Shown: positions 24,177 through 32,078 of the stretch, one piece after another
Numbering within the stretch: the first letter of the stretch is position 1
Layout of the letters: the number at the start of each line of letters is the position of its first letter
Assembly: GCA_002683655.1 (NCBI GenBank)
Contig: NYTS01000007.1
Coordinates: 55,909-92,724 of the forward strand
Direction of reading: 5' to 3'
DNA: 36,816 bases
Source: Deltaproteobacteria bacterium
Lineage (GTDB): Bacteria; SAR324; NAC60-12
The notes under the pieces: generated by a model
Told to the model about the DNA's origin: nothing
Seen by the model: the letters and a program-made list of their open reading frames with translations, nothing else
Databases searched by the model: none
Made by a program: the position numbers and the translations under genes

Positions 24177-24758
24177 TCAACAATCGTCGTAGGAAACTTC
24201 ACCATTGGGCATGGTGGTATTGCAAAATTCGGCATTGTTAAGCAAGCTCAGGCGCAGATCAGCCCCTCTCAAAGTAGCCGCGCTGAGATTTGAACGACTC
24301 ATGTCTGCTCTAATCAAGTTGGATTCGCTCAAGTCGGTACGAATGAGTTTTGCCTGCCTCAGGTCTGCGTTGTTTAGGTTTGCCTTACCGACGAATGCCT
24401 CGGTTAGGTCTGCATTATAGAGCTGTGCGTCACGCATGTCAGCACCACTCAGATCTGCAGCTCCCAAGTAGGCTCCACTCAGATAAGCTCCCGAAAGTTT
24501 GGCTTGCTGAAGATTTGCACCCCGAAGTTTGGCTTGCTCCAGATTTGCGTTACTCAGATCCGCTCCCCGTAAGTCAGCACTCTGAAGATTGGCCCCCAAA
24601 AGAATTGCATTGCTCAAATCAGCATTGCGCAACTCTGCTCCGCTCAGATCGCAACGGACACACTTCTTCATCGATTTGACCATCCGGACATCATCATCAT
24701 TGAACGCCTGAGCTATCCAACCACAGGTCAGGGCCAATACGAGCAACAGATATTTCAT
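24177..24758 (-). CDS. Exported pentapeptide-repeat protein
   Basis: A 193-residue protein: a signal peptide (MKYLLLVLALTCGWIAQA), a short linker with two Cys (KKCVRCDLSG), then about 29 consecutive pentapeptides of the A(D/N)LxX type from about residue 37 to 182, and a C-terminal tail with two Cys (EFCN, YDDC). The array would form about seven coils of a right-handed quadrilateral beta-helix. I use the ATG at 24758, which has AAGGAAA about five bases upstream and starts the signal peptide; the frame opens earlier at 24812. Most studied pentapeptide proteins are cytoplasmic, so export is notable. The paired Cys at both ends could form disulfides that cap the helix. It is divergent from the ABC operon; function unknown. 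Confidence 0.88.
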   Translation of the reverse strand: MKYLLLVLALTCGWIAQAFNDDDVRMVKSMKKCVRCDLSGAELRNADLSNAILLGANLQSADLRGADLSNANLEQAKLRGANLQQAKLSGAYLSGAYLGAADLSGADMRDAQLYNADLTEAFVGKANLNNADLRQAKLIRTDLSESNLIRADMSRSNLSAATLRGADLRLSLLNNAEFCNTTMPNGEVSYDDC

Positions 24759-25151
24759 TGAATTTCCTTTTAGATAGGAGCACGTCGGTATTTTGTGGGA
24801 GCTGCTCCACAACCAAAATTTGAGGGTTGAAAAGAAAAAAGAGTTTAAGCAACATCTATGCAGTCCACAAAGTGTTGTTCTTTTGATTCATTCAGATCTC
24901 AATCAAGTACAAATTTAATAGGGGTCACAATCAAAGAAATTTTTTGTTTGACATATCAATTCCATAATGCGAGTTTGCCAAAATTTTTTTCCCAAATGGA
25001 TTTTAGGGAAAGCCCTGTCTTAGGAAGTCTAATCAACAATCTAGTTTGGGAGGTAACGATAGCTAATTTCCGAATAAGTAGAGTTTTCACGCAAAGAACC
25101 AAAGCGGTTCAGACGAGATTATTATTTCTATTCCTGATGGAGTCAAAAAAT
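24759..25151. other. Divergent intergenic region upstream of the sugar ABC operon
   Basis: About 390 AT-rich bases between the pentapeptide gene (minus) and the binding-protein gene (plus). It must carry both promoters. The plus-strand frame of the binding protein is open back to 24858, but that stretch has no family character and lies before the signal peptide, so it is taken as untranslated. The only ordered element seen is the inverted repeat at 25096-25110. Confidence 0.5.
25096..25110. promoter_or_regulatory. Inverted repeat GAACC-N5-GGTTC, candidate operator of the ABC operon
   Basis: GAACC AAAGC GGTTC is a perfect 5-bp inverted repeat 41 bases before the binding-protein ATG, where a repressor would block transcription or early elongation. 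It has an odd centre, unlike classic LacI operators with a central CG. The nearby LacI-type gene is broken, so the cognate regulator, if any, is elsewhere. Confidence 0.35.
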
Positions 25152-26147
25152 ATGAAATTCTTTAAGTCTATTCTGATCACAGCTTTATTAGCTGGATTGA
25201 GTGTCACAGCCTATGCCGCCCCAACAAGCCAAGATCTTGGTAGTAAATGGTGCAAAGATGTTCGTATCCACTTTTTTGCTGGTGGAGCCGAAGGGGATGG
25301 TTTCGCTGGAATTGTGCAAGCTGGTGCGGAGAACGCCATTAGAGATACTGGAGCAGATGCAGAAATACTTTACTCCGAATGGCAGTCAGACCGGATGATT
25401 CAACAACTTCGTGAAGCAATTGGTGCTGGAGTCGATGGAATTGCGATGATGGGACATCCCGGAGAGGAAGCGATTATGCCTCTCGCACAAATCGCAAACG
25501 AGGAAGGAATTTTGATGATGTATCAGAATGTTGATGTGCCCGCAGTCAGAGCAAAATTCGGAGGAGGATATGTTGGTGCAAACCTAGCTACTCAAGGTTA
25601 TCTGCTTGGCCAAGAAGCCATCCGGAGATTTGATCTGAAAAAAGGAGATAAAGCGGTCGTTATGGTGCCAATTGGAGATTACTCCCGAGCACAAAGGGAA
25701 GATAACGTCCGCATTGCTTTTGAGGAACATGGAATGGAGGTCGTTGTGCTGGATGGCACACCAGAATATGCAACAGATCCCAACTCAGCCATTCCAGTCA
25801 TTTCAGCCGCACTAGCAGCCAATTCCGATGCAAAAATTCTAGTTCATACAGGTGGCCAAATGCTTGGAAATGCTGAAACGTTTGCCCTAGCCGCGGGATA
25901 TGGTCCGAATGAATTACTTCAAATCGGCTTCGATACCAGCCCACAGGTCATGTCTGGATTTGTCAATGGGTTTGTACATTTGACATCCGATCAACAACCT
26001 TTTTTGCAAGGATATTTACCTGTTTTATCTCTTTGCCAAATGAAGGTGATGGGTCTCGGAGCTTTGAATCAAGATACTGGAGCCGGCTTTGTCACAACAG
26101 AGAATTATGAATCTGTTATGTCTTTGGCGAACGCTGGTTTGAGGTAA
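25152..26147 (+). CDS. Sugar-type ABC transporter periplasmic binding protein
   Basis: A 331-residue binding protein of the ribose/galactose (Peripla_BP_4) type. Signal peptide MKFFKSILITALLAGLSVTA then YAA. The mature protein shows the two-lobe pattern: FFAGGAEGDGFAGIVQAGAE, then MIQQLREAIGAGVDGIAMMG in lobe one, and ARSNSDAKILVHTGG-like and QIGFDTSPQVMSGFVNG segments in lobe two, the last being the hinge and ligand region seen in RbsB-like proteins. I chose the ATG at 25152, with GGAG nine bases upstream; the frame is open earlier but lacks support. It heads the operon with the ATPase, permease, ThuA-like, PhyH-like and PanB-like genes. A strong hairpin follows it. The ligand is probably a sugar, polyol or related small molecule. 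Confidence 0.88.
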   Translation: MKFFKSILITALLAGLSVTAYAAPTSQDLGSKWCKDVRIHFFAGGAEGDGFAGIVQAGAENAIRDTGADAEILYSEWQSDRMIQQLREAIGAGVDGIAMMGHPGEEAIMPLAQIANEEGILMMYQNVDVPAVRAKFGGGYVGANLATQGYLLGQEAIRRFDLKKGDKAVVMVPIGDYSRAQREDNVRIAFEEHGMEVVVLDGTPEYATDPNSAIPVISAALAANSDAKILVHTGGQMLGNAETFALAAGYGPNELLQIGFDTSPQVMSGFVNGFVHLTSDQQPFLQGYLPVLSLCQMKVMGLGALNQDTGAGFVTTENYESVMSLANAGLR

Positions 26148-26155
26148 ATGACAGC

Positions 26156-26179
26156 AGCTGGCCTCCTATGAGGTCAGCT
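26156..26179 (+). terminator. Hairpin with T-rich tail after the binding-protein gene
   Basis: AGCTGGCCTC and GAGGTCAGCT form a 10-bp stem (one G-U pair) with a 4-base loop, starting 8 bases after the binding-protein stop and followed by TATTTTCTATTTTTT. This looks like an intrinsic terminator that lets only part of the transcription reach the ATPase and permease genes, a usual way to overproduce the binding protein. Confidence 0.8.
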
Positions 26180-26305
26180 ATTTTCTATTTTTTAAAAGGT
26201 TCGATGAAACTAAAGATACGTAGAAATTAATTATTTTTTTTGTCAGTCAACCCTATTTAAAATACTGAAAATATATAAACGCATTTGATAAAGAAATCAT
26301 CTTCT

Positions 26306-27055
26306 ATGGAACCAATAATTGAGTTGAGAAACATCAGTAAAAATTTTGGTGGCATCACTGCGCTGAATTCAGTTTCACTAGAAGTGAATGAAGGAGAAGT
26401 TGTAGGATTGATAGGAGATAATGGTGCAGGGAAATCGACACTCATTAAAACATTAGTCGGAGTTCATCAGCCAGACTTAGGTGAGATATTTATTCGTGGC
26501 CAGAGAGCTGATAATTGGAATGCAAAAAAAGCAAGAGAAGCAAAAATTGAAACTGTCTTTCAGGACCGCGCCTTAACACCCCAGCAATCTATAGTTTGGA
26601 ATATTTTTATGGGTAAGGAACTAAGATATCCTCTTGGTTTCATTCGAGTGAAAGAACAACAAGATCAAGCGAATAGAATAATCCGTGAAATCGGCTTCAC
26701 TTCCAAGTTAATTGATGCAAAATCTCAGGTGGGTAATTTGTCTGGTGGTGAGCGCCAAGGTGTTGCTATAGCTAGAGCAATTTATAATGATGCTGAACTG
26801 ATTATCCTCGATGAACCAACTACTGCACTTTCTTTGATTGAAACCCAAAAAGTATTTGATTTTGTAAATAATATCAAAGCAAAAGGAAGGTCTGTTCTTT
26901 TTATTGGTCACAATATTTTTCACGTATTCGACATATCAGATAGATTTGTAATTTTAGATCGAGGAAAAGTCGTTCATCAACTCGAAAAATCTGATGTCGA
27001 CAGCCCGGAGAACCTCATAAAGATCATGAAGGAAACAGTTGAGAAAGGTGAGTAA
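26306..27055 (+). CDS. Sugar-type ABC transporter ATPase, single domain
   Basis: A 249-residue ATPase with Walker A GDNGAGKST (about residues 37-45), Q-loop near VFQDRALTPQ, signature LSGGERQGVAIARAI, Walker B ELIILDEPTTALS and the switch His in LFIGHN. It resembles one half of RbsA; unlike RbsA there is a single nucleotide-binding domain, so it should act as a homodimer, as in FrcA-type transporters. The ATG at 26306 is preferred because the protein then begins at EPIIELRNISKNF; a TTG at 26285 would add 7 residues. No good ribosome-binding site is visible. The stop is five bases before the permease start. The gene is visibly richer in A+T than the left part of the window. Confidence 0.9.
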   Translation: MEPIIELRNISKNFGGITALNSVSLEVNEGEVVGLIGDNGAGKSTLIKTLVGVHQPDLGEIFIRGQRADNWNAKKAREAKIETVFQDRALTPQQSIVWNIFMGKELRYPLGFIRVKEQQDQANRIIREIGFTSKLIDAKSQVGNLSGGERQGVAIARAIYNDAELIILDEPTTALSLIETQKVFDFVNNIKAKGRSVLFIGHNIFHVFDISDRFVILDRGKVVHQLEKSDVDSPENLIKIMKETVEKGE

Positions 27056-27060
27056 TTCAT

Positions 27061-28035
27061 ATGAATAAAGAATACACAATTAATTCTTTTATCTCAGAAA
27101 ACAGTCGTCCACTGAGTAGCCTTTTCTACTTTGTGTTGATCATGACAATTTTCTTTACTTCTTCCCCAGAAGTTTTTTTCTCTCCGAAGTTTCATCAAGC
27201 AGTACTTACCGTGTATCCGATAATTATTTTTCTGGTCATTCCGCTAGTCTTCGTTGTAACAATGGGAGAGATAGATCTGTCTTTTGCATCCAATTTTGCT
27301 TTTGCTTCATGGATTTTTTCCCTACTGATCAAAACATTTAGTATTGATCCATTCTTAGCTTTTCTATTTGGGATTCTTGCAGGTGCTTTTATTGGCGTTC
27401 TGATGGGATGCCTTGTTGTCTATGGGAGAATATCGTCGCTAGTTGCTTCCCTGGGGGCACTTTTTCTAATTCGAGGATTCCTATTTGTTGTGAGCGACAG
27501 TAAGTCAATCACAATAATCGAGATCAGGAATCATTGGATATACGACTTACTTGTAGGAAAATTTTTCGGTCTTCCAATGCAATTTATTTGGGCTGGGATT
27601 TTTGTAATCATTTCTTACTTTCTTTATCATCGACATGTATTCGGAGCCCACATTCATCATATTGGAGACAATCCTGAGAGTGCAGCCCAAATGGGTATAA
27701 ATGTTGACCGGACAAGAATTTTCTGTTTTATGTTTTGTGGGATTGGAGCTGCCTTAGCTGGAATGTTTTCAACATTGGTGAACTTTACATGGTGGCCAAC
27801 ACAAGGCTTTGGATATCTGCTACTAGCATTGGCAAGTGTGTTTGTTGGAGGAACACCAACATGGGGAGGGGTTGGAACTATTTTTGGCGCTGTCTTTGGA
27901 TCAGGTGTCATTGCATATATGGAAACTGGAATTGTGGCCATGGGCTGGAGTGGATTATGGCGTCAGTTCTTCAACGGTTTAATAATAATCCTTGCCCTGT
28001 TGGGGCATCGTTTCCATGGAAATAGAATCAGGTAA
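27061..28035 (+). CDS. Sugar-type ABC transporter permease (RbsC-like)
   Basis: A 324-residue BPD_transp_2 permease with about eight to ten hydrophobic segments. VVTMGEIDLSFASNFAFASW at about 72-91 corresponds to the GGIDLSVG segment of RbsC, and HIGDNPESAAQMGINVDRTR at about 200-219 is the ATPase-contact loop. The single permease gene should act as a homodimer. It starts five bases after the ATPase stop and ends two bases before the ThuA-like gene, so the transporter and enzymes are one unit. The substrate is not known. Confidence 0.92.
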   Translation: MNKEYTINSFISENSRPLSSLFYFVLIMTIFFTSSPEVFFSPKFHQAVLTVYPIIIFLVIPLVFVVTMGEIDLSFASNFAFASWIFSLLIKTFSIDPFLAFLFGILAGAFIGVLMGCLVVYGRISSLVASLGALFLIRGFLFVVSDSKSITIIEIRNHWIYDLLVGKFFGLPMQFIWAGIFVIISYFLYHRHVFGAHIHHIGDNPESAAQMGINVDRTRIFCFMFCGIGAALAGMFSTLVNFTWWPTQGFGYLLLALASVFVGGTPTWGGVGTIFGAVFGSGVIAYMETGIVAMGWSGLWRQFFNGLIIILALLGHRFHGNRIR

Positions 28036-28037
28036 TT

Positions 28038-28823
28038 ATGGCAAATTTAGTGATCTGGAATGAATTTATTCACGAACAAGAAGATGAAGTCGTTAAATCA
28101 ATCTACCCTCGTGGAATTCATCAATGCATCAAAGAGTTTCTGGAAGCAGACGAAGGATTGAACATTTCGACTGCCACCTTTCAAGAAGATGACCATGGAT
28201 TATCTGAAGAATTGCTGGAAAAAACTGATGTTTTGATTTGGTGGGGTCACAAAGCTCACAAACTCGTTGAGGATCGGATCGTAGACAGGGTCCAGCAGAG
28301 GGTTTTGGAAGGAATGGGGTTAGTGGTTTTACACTCTGGACATCACTCAAAGATTTTCAAAAGATTGATGGGAACAACAGCTAATATACGTTGGGCTGAA
28401 AGAGGAGAAAAAGAGCGAGTCTGGGTTTGCAATCCAGGTCATCCCATCGCCAACGGCCTTGGGGAATACTTCGAGATTGAAATGACCGAAATGTACTCTG
28501 AACCCTTTCAGGTTCCTTCACCGGATGAAACAGTTTTTATTAGTTGGTTCGAGGGAGGAGAGGTCTTTAGGTCCGGCCTTTGTTACAAACGTGGCAATGG
28601 AAAAATATTTTACTTCAGGCCAGGACATGAAGCTTACCCTGTATTCCACAACAAGGATGTACAACTCGTTATCAATAACGCTGTTCATTGGGCTTGCCCA
28701 GAACCGAGTGCAGGTATCTGGATTGATCGCATCGCCAAAGGCATTGATAATATGGAGCGTAAAGAGCCTGTTCAACCGATTGAAACAAGAGGGTACAAAG
28801 TAAATCACGACTACAAGAATTGA
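28038..28823 (+). CDS. ThuA-like protein
   Basis: A 261-residue protein of the ThuA (trehalose utilisation) family, with a class-I glutamine-amidotransferase-like fold. VLIWWGHKAHKLVEDRIVDR (about 65-84), GMGLVVLHSGHHSKIFKRLM (near 96-115), NPGHPIANGL and YFRPGHEAYPVF near 195-206 are typical. ThuA and relatives have been tied to sugar oxidation or keto-sugar metabolism, but the catalytic role is still unclear for most. It begins two bases after the permease stop. Its place in the operon argues for action on the imported compound, probably in the cytoplasm since no signal peptide is present. Confidence 0.88.
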   Translation: MANLVIWNEFIHEQEDEVVKSIYPRGIHQCIKEFLEADEGLNISTATFQEDDHGLSEELLEKTDVLIWWGHKAHKLVEDRIVDRVQQRVLEGMGLVVLHSGHHSKIFKRLMGTTANIRWAERGEKERVWVCNPGHPIANGLGEYFEIEMTEMYSEPFQVPSPDETVFISWFEGGEVFRSGLCYKRGNGKIFYFRPGHEAYPVFHNKDVQLVINNAVHWACPEPSAGIWIDRIAKGIDNMERKEPVQPIETRGYKVNHDYKN

Positions 28824-28881
28824 TTTCTTGATCAAATATTCTTTATTTTCCTCATGAAGAGTTTGGACACTTTTTCCTATC

Positions 28882-29739
28882 ATGAAAGCACTCAGAGAAG
28901 ATTACCTAAATAACGGATTTGTTGTTATCCCAAGTGTCTTTACTGAATCGAAAATCGATGAGTTGATTCTTGAGACTGTGCGGCTCTGTCGAGAGCAAGG
29001 TAGTCAACTTCCAAAAACCCATCTTTTGACCAATGAAACCCATTCTCCAAAAATCTATGAGGAGTTGAGTGATGACGAGTTACTCACCCACTTCCTAGCT
29101 CTCCATTTCCCTCATAAGATGTCCCCTTTGTTTAGGTCGATGCTGGATTCTGCTGAGTTGGTTCAATATTTAGCTGAACTGATCGGACCTAACGTCAAGT
29201 GCATGCAATCAATGTTGTTTGTAAAGAAATCCGGCAAGCCAGGCCAGGCTTGGCATCAAGATGAGCATTTCATTCCGACACGTGATCGTTCCCTGACAGG
29301 GGTCTGGATTGCGCTAGATGACGCCACTATTGAAAACGGATGTCTATGGGTCATTCCGGGTTCACATCACGCAGGTGTACTTTACCCGGTTCGGCCACCT
29401 ACCAGTGAAGAATATGATGGAGCCCCAGAATCTTTCGACTATCCGCATTCACCTGATGAGGCTGTTCCTGTTGAAGTAACGAGGGGCAGTGTTGTTTTCT
29501 TTCATGGATATCTGCTGCATTCTTCACTGAAAAATCGTGCTGAAGAAGGATATCGTCGAGCCCTCGTTCACCATTACATGAGTGCAGAATCCCTACTCCC
29601 ATGGGATTGTGGTGGTCAAATTCCAGTGACCAGAGACAATCGAGACATTATGATGGTCTGTGGAAAAGATCCGTATGAGTGGAAAGGGACCGAAGATGTG
29701 CTGAAGCCATATATTCGTGGTGAAGCAAGATCAGCCTAG
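28882..29739 (+). CDS. Phytanoyl-CoA dioxygenase (PhyH)-family oxygenase
   Basis: A 285-residue Fe(II)/2-oxoglutarate-dependent oxygenase of the PhyH family. The metal triad is visible: His and Asp in AWHQDEHFIPT (near 131-134) and a distal His in FFHGYLLHSSLKN; an Arg in YRRALVHHYMS is a likely 2-oxoglutarate ligand. The segment GVWIALDDATIENGCLWVIP is the family's most constant stretch. It is 58 bp downstream of the ThuA-like gene. Such enzymes hydroxylate or cleave small compounds; here it may initiate breakdown of the substrate taken up by the ABC system. The ribosome-binding site is weak. Confidence 0.9.
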   Translation: MKALREDYLNNGFVVIPSVFTESKIDELILETVRLCREQGSQLPKTHLLTNETHSPKIYEELSDDELLTHFLALHFPHKMSPLFRSMLDSAELVQYLAELIGPNVKCMQSMLFVKKSGKPGQAWHQDEHFIPTRDRSLTGVWIALDDATIENGCLWVIPGSHHAGVLYPVRPPTSEEYDGAPESFDYPHSPDEAVPVEVTRGSVVFFHGYLLHSSLKNRAEEGYRRALVHHYMSAESLLPWDCGGQIPVTRDNRDIMMVCGKDPYEWKGTEDVLKPYIRGEARSA

Positions 29740-29772
29740 AGTTTAGATCAACAAAACATGGAAAGCGTTTAG

Positions 29773-30564
29773 ATGGGTAGACCAACTGTACGAGATTTGC
29801 TGAATTTGAAAGGGGTTCGACAACTTACTGAAGTACTTGTAAGAACCGAAGAAGAAGCGACTGCCTGTGAAGAAGCCGGGATTGATTTATTGATAACGGT
29901 TGCAGGCGAGCAAGCCCGTAAGATCAGGGCAGCGGCCCCAAACACCTTCTTAACAATGGGGATTCTCTATGGGGACTGCGCGTCCCCAACAGAAGCTGTC
30001 AGGGCTGGGTTTGCAGCTCTGAAAGACGGAGCAGATGCTGTTTACGCCTGCATGAGCATTCCCTACATTGCGGCGATGGCCCAAGAAGGCATTCCAGTGG
30101 TTGGACATGTAGGCTTGGTTCCACAAAAACGGACCTGGACCGGAGGGTTTCGAGCGGTCGGCAAGACCGCAGCAGAGGCGTTGAGTGTTTATGAAGCGAC
30201 CCTCGCTCACCAAGAGGCAGGAGCTTTCGCAGTCGAGATGGAAGTGGTGCCAGAACAGGTCGCTGAAGCGATCTCAAAAAGAATGGAAATGCTCGTAATT
30301 TCGATGGGTAGCGGAAAAGGATGCGATGCTCAATATCTCTTCGCAGAGGACATTTTGGGGACTAACCGTGGGCATGTGCCCCGCCACGCCAAAGTTTACA
30401 GGAATCTAGCTGGTGAACTAGACCGCATTCAGCAGGAGCGCATGCAAGCGTTCCGCGAGTACCAAGCCGACGTCCTCAAAGGCGCATTCCCCGATGCCAA
30501 GAACACTGTAGGCGTCAAGTCAGAGGAATACGACGAATTTCTTCGCAAACTCCCTCCAATCTAA
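29773..30564 (+). CDS. PanB/phosphoenolpyruvate mutase-superfamily protein, diverged
   Basis: A 263-residue TIM-barrel protein with the layout of ketopantoate hydroxymethyltransferase (PanB): VVGHVGLVPQKRTWTGGF (like PanB GHLGLTPQ), AGAFAVEMEVVPEQVAEAI with the catalytic Glu position kept, ISMGSGKGCDAQYLFAEDIL and GHVPRHAKVY. However, the three metal ligands of E. coli PanB (Asp45, Asp84, Glu114) fall in segments LLITVAGEQ, LTMGILYG and AVYACMS, where no acid is present at the matching places. It is therefore unlikely to make ketopantoate. It is the last gene of the ABC-ThuA-PhyH operon; the linked reaction may be a C-C bond cleavage or isomerisation. No usual strong ribosome-binding site. 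Confidence 0.7.
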   Translation: MGRPTVRDLLNLKGVRQLTEVLVRTEEEATACEEAGIDLLITVAGEQARKIRAAAPNTFLTMGILYGDCASPTEAVRAGFAALKDGADAVYACMSIPYIAAMAQEGIPVVGHVGLVPQKRTWTGGFRAVGKTAAEALSVYEATLAHQEAGAFAVEMEVVPEQVAEAISKRMEMLVISMGSGKGCDAQYLFAEDILGTNRGHVPRHAKVYRNLAGELDRIQQERMQAFREYQADVLKGAFPDAKNTVGVKSEEYDEFLRKLPPI

Positions 30565-30572
30565 GCAAAGAT

Positions 30573-30607
30573 TCTCTTGGGGCTTGATCTCAACTTAGGT
30601 CAAGAGA
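30573..30607. terminator. Possible bidirectional terminator between convergent genes
   Basis: TCTCTTG (30573-30579) and CAAGAGA (30601-30607) form a 7-bp perfect stem with inner partial pairing (CTTGATC / GGTCAAG). It lies between the PanB-like stop and the end of the first DUF3015 gene, whose stop it overlaps. No clear T-tract. Confidence 0.3.
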
Positions 30608-31043
30608 TCGAATGCCTCAAAGGCCCACACTCAAAATTCAAATCTTCATTATTCAAAAGTGCTTCGAATCTCTCTGGAAACTTCTTTCCTTTAGGGTCTG
30701 AAGTTGGGAATAGTGAAAAATATTCTACTTTAAAAGCTTGTCGTAAGCTGGCTAGGCTATCGGAGGGACAGCCACGGTAAGCAATCAATGCTTCCAAATG
30801 AGGACCTTCCCCCTTAGCTGCATTTTCCGCGATCTGTTCATAGTTACTTTGCAAGTAGGCGGTATACATATCACAAGAGGTTGTTGTGGAAGAAAACGCC
30901 ACGATAATCTCGGTACTGACGATGATACCTACACCAGTTTTGGGCTTATGTCCGTCCAAGTTGGTGTCTTCCTCATGACAAGCCCAGCCCGAAGAAGCAA
31001 ACAAGGTGATGAAACAAAGGCATAGTAAGTATTTGTTTTTCAT
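30600..31043 (-). CDS. DUF3015-family exported protein, copy 1
   Basis: A 147-residue protein starting at the ATG at 31043, with AGGG about 7 bases upstream; the frame is open to 31121 but only the shorter form starts with a proper signal peptide (MKNKYLLCLCFITLFASSGWA). The mature protein begins CHEEDTNLD. It shows the DUF3015 order: Ser/Thr run then Cys (SSTTTSCDMY), the helix NYEQIAENAAKGEGPHLEAL, a short GCP segment and a C-terminal LLNNEDLNFEC. Function of the family is unknown. It is the last of four tandem paralogues, 28 bp after copy 2. Confidence 0.8.
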   Translation of the reverse strand: MKNKYLLCLCFITLFASSGWACHEEDTNLDGHKPKTGVGIIVSTEIIVAFSSTTTSCDMYTAYLQSNYEQIAENAAKGEGPHLEALIAYRGCPSDSLASLRQAFKVEYFSLFPTSDPKGKKFPERFEALLNNEDLNFECGPLRHSIS

Positions 31044-31071
31044 TGTGATCCCTTGGTTTTTCATGAATTGA

Positions 31072-31533
31072 TTAGGAGGTGATGAACTCAGATCCCTGAC
31101 AAGACGTGCGTAGTTCTTCATTATTTTGGATGACTACACTAATTTGGTTGCGTAGTGCGACCGGATTACCTTGGGAACTAAATAACGTTTGATAGTTTTG
31201 CGCTAATTCCCCCTTGAAAATTTCGGTTACTGGTTCTGTACAGCCTGAGAACCTGGCAATTGCCTCTAAATGTTCTCCTTCCCCTTGGGCTACTTGTTCC
31301 TGAATCGCATCGTATTTCTGCCATAAGTAAGCTGCGTACATATCACAGGAAGTACTTGTTGAACTAGAGATTGTGATATTTTCAGTATACTGCAGAAGTC
31401 CAGCACTTTTTCCCCACTTGTAATGCCCTTTACTGAGAGCTGTAAAGTCTCCTTCATGACAGGCGTAAGCTGTTAGAGTTCCCAGAAAAATGGAAATCAA
31501 CATGAGTAAAGAAATCTGTAAAAATCGAATCAT
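31072..31533 (-). CDS. DUF3015-family exported protein, copy 2
   Basis: A 153-residue paralogue. Signal peptide MIRFLQISLLMLISIFLGTL then TAYA, mature start CHEGDF. The core is SSSTSTSCDMYAAYLW, YDAIQEQVAQGEGEHLEAIA, RFSGCTEP, FKGELAQNYQTLF, and a C-terminal ELRTSC. This copy is closest to the DUF3015 pattern known from Pseudomonas (SGTxGC, then ARGEGE.LDALA). It lies 38 bp after copy 3 and 28 bp before copy 1. Cys positions in GC and near the C-terminus match those in the other copies, so a disulfide is plausible. Confidence 0.82.
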   Translation of the reverse strand: MIRFLQISLLMLISIFLGTLTAYACHEGDFTALSKGHYKWGKSAGLLQYTENITISSSTSTSCDMYAAYLWQKYDAIQEQVAQGEGEHLEAIARFSGCTEPVTEIFKGELAQNYQTLFSSQGNPVALRNQISVVIQNNEELRTSCQGSEFITS

Positions 31534-31571
31534 GGCAGCCTTGAATTGTTGAGTCGGTTGAAATTTCCCCT

Positions 31572-32066
31572 TTACGAAATCAAGTATCCATCAAGCAAGA
31601 ATTTCGCTTCAGACAATAATTTAGGATTGCAGACATCTTGTAGATGACTGGCTTTTTGTAAGACTTCGGTGATTTTTTGCTCAAGGTAATCAGGATCATT
31701 CGGCTTTTCAAAGAGCAATTCATATTTCTGATTCAATTCAGTTTTGAAGACTCCTGAAAACTCAGCTGGACAGCCATTGAACCTAGCGATTACTTCAAGG
31801 TATTCTCCATCCCCCTGGGCTACTTGTTCTTGAATGCCATCATACTGATCCCAAAGGAAAGCAGAATATCGATTTCTTGAGGTACTTGAAGATGTGGAGG
31901 CTGTGCTGCCTTTTGTCATTTGGAAAGGGCCTGACCCGCTACTGCGTGTAAATGTTGGCCGACTGCTCTTCATCGAGTGGCCTCCATCGTGACCGGCATG
32001 AGAAAGATGCATTTCTGGCAAACAAAGAATCATCGCAAAGCAGAAAATCTTTAATTCAGATGACAT
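31572..32066 (-). CDS. DUF3015-family exported protein, copy 3
   Basis: A 164-residue paralogue with a signal peptide (FCFAMILCLPEMHLSHA) and a His-rich mature start, GHDGGHSM. The Ser/Thr run is extended (GSTASTSSSTSRNRY) and the family Cys after it is replaced by Arg. The helix YDGIQEQVAQGDGEYLEVIA, FNGCPAE, FKTELNQKYELLF and the C-terminal LQDVC are close to copy 2; even DNA stretches coding the AQG region are nearly the same in the two. AGGA lies about five bases before the ATG. Starts 12 bp after the stop of copy 4. Confidence 0.78.
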   Translation of the reverse strand: MSSELKIFCFAMILCLPEMHLSHAGHDGGHSMKSSRPTFTRSSGSGPFQMTKGSTASTSSSTSRNRYSAFLWDQYDGIQEQVAQGDGEYLEVIARFNGCPAEFSGVFKTELNQKYELLFEKPNDPDYLEQKITEVLQKASHLQDVCNPKLLSEAKFLLDGYLIS

Positions 32067-32078
32067 AGTTTCCTAAGT

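Noticed and set aside
24205-24679. Plus-strand open frames across the pentapeptide gene
   Set aside because: The repeats on the minus strand, with a signal peptide and ribosome-binding site, explain the region; the plus frames are low-complexity mirrors.
24948-24953. TTGACA as -35 box of the ABC operon
   Set aside because: No -10-like hexamer lies 16-18 bases downstream.
24858-25151. 98-residue N-terminal extension of the binding protein
   Set aside because: It would put the signal peptide in the middle of the protein; the ATG at 25152 has a ribosome-binding site and begins the signal peptide.
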